DNA of 64,000 nt from Enterovibrio norvegicus_B (GTDB lineage Bacteria > Pseudomonadota > Gammaproteobacteria > Enterobacterales > Vibrionaceae): positions 372,001 through 436,000 of the forward strand of contig NZ_MDAG01000057.1 in the NCBI RefSeq assembly GCF_002876705.1. The letters are read 5' to 3'. How positions within the stretch are numbered: the first letter of the stretch is position 1; every line of letters begins with the position of its first letter. This document shows positions 61,571 through 64,000 of the stretch, piece by piece. Made by a program: the position numbers and the translations under genes. The notes below the pieces were generated by a model that had not been told where the DNA came from, searched no databases, and saw nothing but the letters and a program-made list of their open reading frames with translations.

Positions 61571-62641
61571 CTATCGGGTTGGCAGACGCTTTTCCGTGTC
61601 TTTGTCGAACAAGTGAATGTTGCTCTCAGAAATGGTCAGCGGCAGTGTCGCGTTATCTTCTATTTTCACGTGGCCTTCAACGCGCAACGTCATTTCATGT
61701 GTTGTGCCAGCCAACACACCATAGATAAGAAGATCGGCGCCGAGGGATTCGGTTAACGTCACCGTCATGCTGATCATCTTTTCGTCTGGGTTATCGGTGA
61801 TTTGCAGGTGCTCAGGGCGCAGACCGGCAACAACATCTCTGACTTCCGTGTTCGTGGTCGGTAAGGTTTCACCATTATCGAAAACGATGCGGCCACCATC
61901 CAATTTTGCAGGGATGATGTTCATTGATGGGCTGCCGATGAAGGTGGCGACGAACAGAGATTGTGGCTCGTCATACACCTCTAGCGGTGAGCCTATTTGT
62001 TCTACATCACCACCATTAAGCACCACAAGGCGATCCGCCAATGTCATGGCTTCGACTTGGTCATGCGTAACGTAAACCGCGGTGGTATTGAGGTTTCGTT
62101 GCAGCTTTTTGATTTCAAGACGCATTTGAACACGCAGCTTAGCATCAAGGTTCGACAAGGGTTCATCGAACAGGAATGCTTTAGGGCGACGAACAATCGC
62201 GCGACCCATCGCAACGCGCTGACGTTGACCGCCAGACAACTGCGAAGGGCGACGTTTGAGCAGATGGTCGAGCTCGAGCATCTGAGCAACGTCATTGACT
62301 GTCTTTTCAATTTCGTCTTTTGGTACGCCACGATTACGCAAACCGTAGGCCATGTTATTGAAGACGGTCATGTGCGGGTACAGTGCATAGTTCTGGAACA
62401 CCATGGCGATGTCACGCTCGCCGGGTTCGCGTTCATTTACGCGTTGTTCATCAATAGAAAGTGTTCCGCCAGAAATGGTTTCCAAGCCTGCAATCATGCG
62501 CAATAAGGTTGATTTTCCGCAGCCACTAGGGCCGACAAGAACAATCATTTCACCATCATTGATGGCGAGATCAACACCATGAATTGCTTTGAACCCATTG
62601 GGGTACACTTTACTGATCTGATCGAGTGTTACTGTTGCCAT
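61571..62641 (-). CDS. ugpC: sn-Glycerol-3-phosphate ABC transporter ATPase UgpC
   Basis: A 356-residue ABC ATPase of the MalK/UgpC kind: Walker A GPSGCGKST at 37-45, Q-loop MVFQNYALYPHMTV, signature LSGGQRQRVAMGRA, Walker B FLFDEPLSNLD, H-loop YVTHDQVEAM and a C-terminal TOBE domain (VAGLRPEHLQI). It powers uptake of glycerol-3-phosphate or its diesters through UgpAE. AGAGGA precedes the ATG. Last gene of the operon. A different sugar or phosphodiester is possible, as this ATPase family is shared. Confidence 0.88.
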   Translation of the reverse strand: MATVTLDQISKVYPNGFKAIHGVDLAINDGEMIVLVGPSGCGKSTLLRMIAGLETISGGTLSIDEQRVNEREPGERDIAMVFQNYALYPHMTVFNNMAYGLRNRGVPKDEIEKTVNDVAQMLELDHLLKRRPSQLSGGQRQRVAMGRAIVRRPKAFLFDEPLSNLDAKLRVQMRLEIKKLQRNLNTTAVYVTHDQVEAMTLADRLVVLNGGDVEQIGSPLEVYDEPQSLFVATFIGSPSMNIIPAKLDGGRIVFDNGETLPTTNTEVRDVVAGLRPEHLQITDNPDEKMISMTVTLTESLGADLLIYGVLAGTTHEMTLRVEGHVKIEDNATLPLTISESNIHLFDKDTEKRLPTR

Positions 62642-62689
62642 TCACGCATCCTCTGTGTGAAAGTTTTCTATCAACCGGATAATTGGTGT

Positions 62690-63538
62690 TTATTTTTCTG
62701 TTTCTACAAGACCTTTCACGAAGAGTCTTTGCATACCAAGTACCACTAATACGGGGGGCACCATTGCCATCAGCGTGGTTGCCATCACTCTGTTCCATTC
62801 CACTTCGCCATCACCGACAGCAAGCATGCGCTGAATGCTCATTACGATGGTGTAGTAGTTATCATCAGTGGTGATCAACAGTGGCCAGAGGTACTGGTTC
62901 CAACCGTAGATAAAGGTGATAACAAACAAGGCAGCGATGTTAGTGCGTGAAAGCGGAAGCAAAATATCAAAGAAGAACTTGATAGGGCCTGCGCCGTCAA
63001 TTCGCGCCGCTTCGAGCAGTTCACCAGGCACGGTTAAGAAGAACTGGCGGAACAAGAAGGTGGCGGTTGCACTCGCAATCAGAGGAATGGTTAATCCTGA
63101 CATGGTGTTAAGCATGCTGAGATCAGCAATGACCTGAAATGTCGGCATGATCCGCACTTCAACAGGCAGCATGAGGGTCATGAAAATCACCCAAAACGCC
63201 AACATACGGCCAGGAAAACGGAAATAAACCACGGCATAAGCTGACAGGATGGAGATCGACAGCTTGCCGAAAGCAATGCCCAGCGCCATTAAGGTCGAGT
63301 TCCACAACATGCCCGCAACCGTGATATCAAGCTCACGCGATGTGCCTTCGGTGAAGACTTCAATGAACACATCAAGGCCACGGTCGCCAAACCAGAGCGG
63401 TGTCATGCCACTGACGAATTCTTTGCTGTCGTGCGTTGCGGCCGTTAATGCCAGCCACACGGGCAGCGCGACAATCAGTACACCGACAATAAGCACAAAG
63501 TGGCTGAAAAAGGTGAGTAGGGGTCGTCTTTCTACCAT
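62690..63538 (-). CDS. ugpE: sn-Glycerol-3-phosphate ABC transporter permease UgpE
   Basis: A 282-residue inner-membrane permease with six membrane segments, starting MVERRPLLTFFSHFVLIVG. The LNTMSGLTIPLIASATATFLFRQFF stretch and coupling loop EAARIDGAGPIKFFFDILLPLS (EAA motif) match UgpE, as does the 281-residue family size. Its ATG overlaps the ugpA stop as TAATG, so translation is coupled. Confidence 0.9.
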   Translation of the reverse strand: MVERRPLLTFFSHFVLIVGVLIVALPVWLALTAATHDSKEFVSGMTPLWFGDRGLDVFIEVFTEGTSRELDITVAGMLWNSTLMALGIAFGKLSISILSAYAVVYFRFPGRMLAFWVIFMTLMLPVEVRIMPTFQVIADLSMLNTMSGLTIPLIASATATFLFRQFFLTVPGELLEAARIDGAGPIKFFFDILLPLSRTNIAALFVITFIYGWNQYLWPLLITTDDNYYTIVMSIQRMLAVGDGEVEWNRVMATTLMAMVPPVLVVLGMQRLFVKGLVETEK

Positions 63539-64000
63539 TAGTAAGCCACCTTCTTCTCAACGTAACGGAACTGAATCACGGTCAAAATACCCACCAAGAT
63601 CATGAGCAGAACAGACTGTGCAGCGGATGAGCCTAGGTTCAGGCCAACAAAGCCATCTGAGTACACCTTATACACCAAGGTGGTGGTTGAACTGCCTGGA
63701 CCGCCTTGTGTCATCGCGTGGATAACGCCAAAAGTATCGAAGAAGGCGTAAACCAAATTGATAACCAACAAGAAGAACGATGTGGGTGATAGCAGTGGGA
63801 AAATAATGGTGAAGAAGCGTTTCGCTGGGCCAGCACCGTCAATCGCACCCGCTTCAATCAGTGAGCGAGGAATGGATTGAAGGCCTGCCAAGAAAAACAA
63901 GAAGTTGTAACTGATCTGCTTCCATGTTGCGGCGATAACCACCATGGTCATGCCGTGACTGCCATTGATGAAGGGGTTCCATTCCACCCCCATGGCAGAA
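63538..64000 (-). CDS. ugpA: sn-Glycerol-3-phosphate ABC transporter permease UgpA (partial)
   Basis: The C-terminal ~154 residues of a permease whose start lies beyond the right edge. The EAA coupling loop SLIEAGAIDGAGPAKRFFTIIFPLLSP is present, with THAMTQGGPGSSTTTL-like family text (VIHAMTQGGPGSSTTTL) and the final membrane segment. It heterodimerises with UgpE. ugpB, the binding protein gene, is probably just outside the window. Confidence 0.88.
   Translation of the reverse strand, partial: SAMGVEWNPFINGSHGMTMVVIAATWKQISYNFLFFLAGLQSIPRSLIEAGAIDGAGPAKRFFTIIFPLLSPTSFFLLVINLVYAFFDTFGVIHAMTQGGPGSSTTTLVYKVYSDGFVGLNLGSSAAQSVLLMILVGILTVIQFRYVEKKVAY

Overview
The window looks like chromosomal DNA of a marine gammaproteobacterium of the Vibrionaceae, possibly near Grimontia or Enterovibrio (inference). 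The reasons are a complete torCAD/torR trimethylamine N-oxide respiration locus, a PanP-type aspartate decarboxylase, a tfoY-like gene behind a cyclic-di-GMP riboswitch, DUF2947, DUF3297 and DUF6435 proteins, and a short dispersed repeat of a kind I associate with Vibrio-like genomes. Two runs of N (33846-34529 and 35010-35765) are assembly gaps, each flanked on both sides by the same repeat. No rRNA, tRNA, CRISPR array, prophage or insertion sequence was seen.

Region 1 (1-24 kb) is ordinary chromosome. It holds a TetR C-terminal end, a small tyrosine phosphatase followed by a truncated HIT gene, SnoaL/VOC/LysR genes, a COG2509 flavoprotein, a Dcu-type C4-dicarboxylate carrier, an acetylpolyamine deacetylase translationally coupled to a polyamine-binding protein, a secreted alkylsulfatase with a LysR neighbour, an EamA exporter, a RIO kinase, the ynjB-ynjC-ynjD-ynjF transport operon and a VTT membrane domain fused to a mercuric-reductase-like flavoprotein.

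Region 2 (24-38 kb) holds regulation and anaerobic respiration. It contains tfoY with its riboswitch, purR, torD, torA and torC on the minus strand, with torR divergent and candidate tor boxes between. After these come DUF2947 and DUF3297 genes around the two gaps, a D-lactate dehydrogenase, a small lipoprotein and a four-hairpin gene-free segment ending in a terminator, which is a candidate structured RNA.

Region 3 (38-58.8 kb) is the most interesting part: two catabolic blocks, nearly all on the minus strand. The first is glutamine-synthetase-like ligase, aldehyde dehydrogenase, iron alcohol dehydrogenase, glutamine amidotransferase and a TRAP transporter; it reads like uptake and gamma-glutamyl-protected oxidation of an amino alcohol. 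The second is xsc, tauX-like, tauY-like and a second TRAP transporter; it reads like taurine uptake, oxidation to sulfoacetaldehyde and cleavage to acetyl phosphate and sulfite. Divergent from xsc is a CobS/CobT-like AAA+ and VWA pair with no CobN in view, followed by an IclR regulator. This CobST pair is the best candidate for an undescribed activity, perhaps metal insertion or activation for a partner enzyme.

Region 4 (58.9-64 kb) holds panP, a small secreted protein and the end of a glycerol-3-phosphate ABC transporter operon (ugpA partial, ugpE, ugpC).
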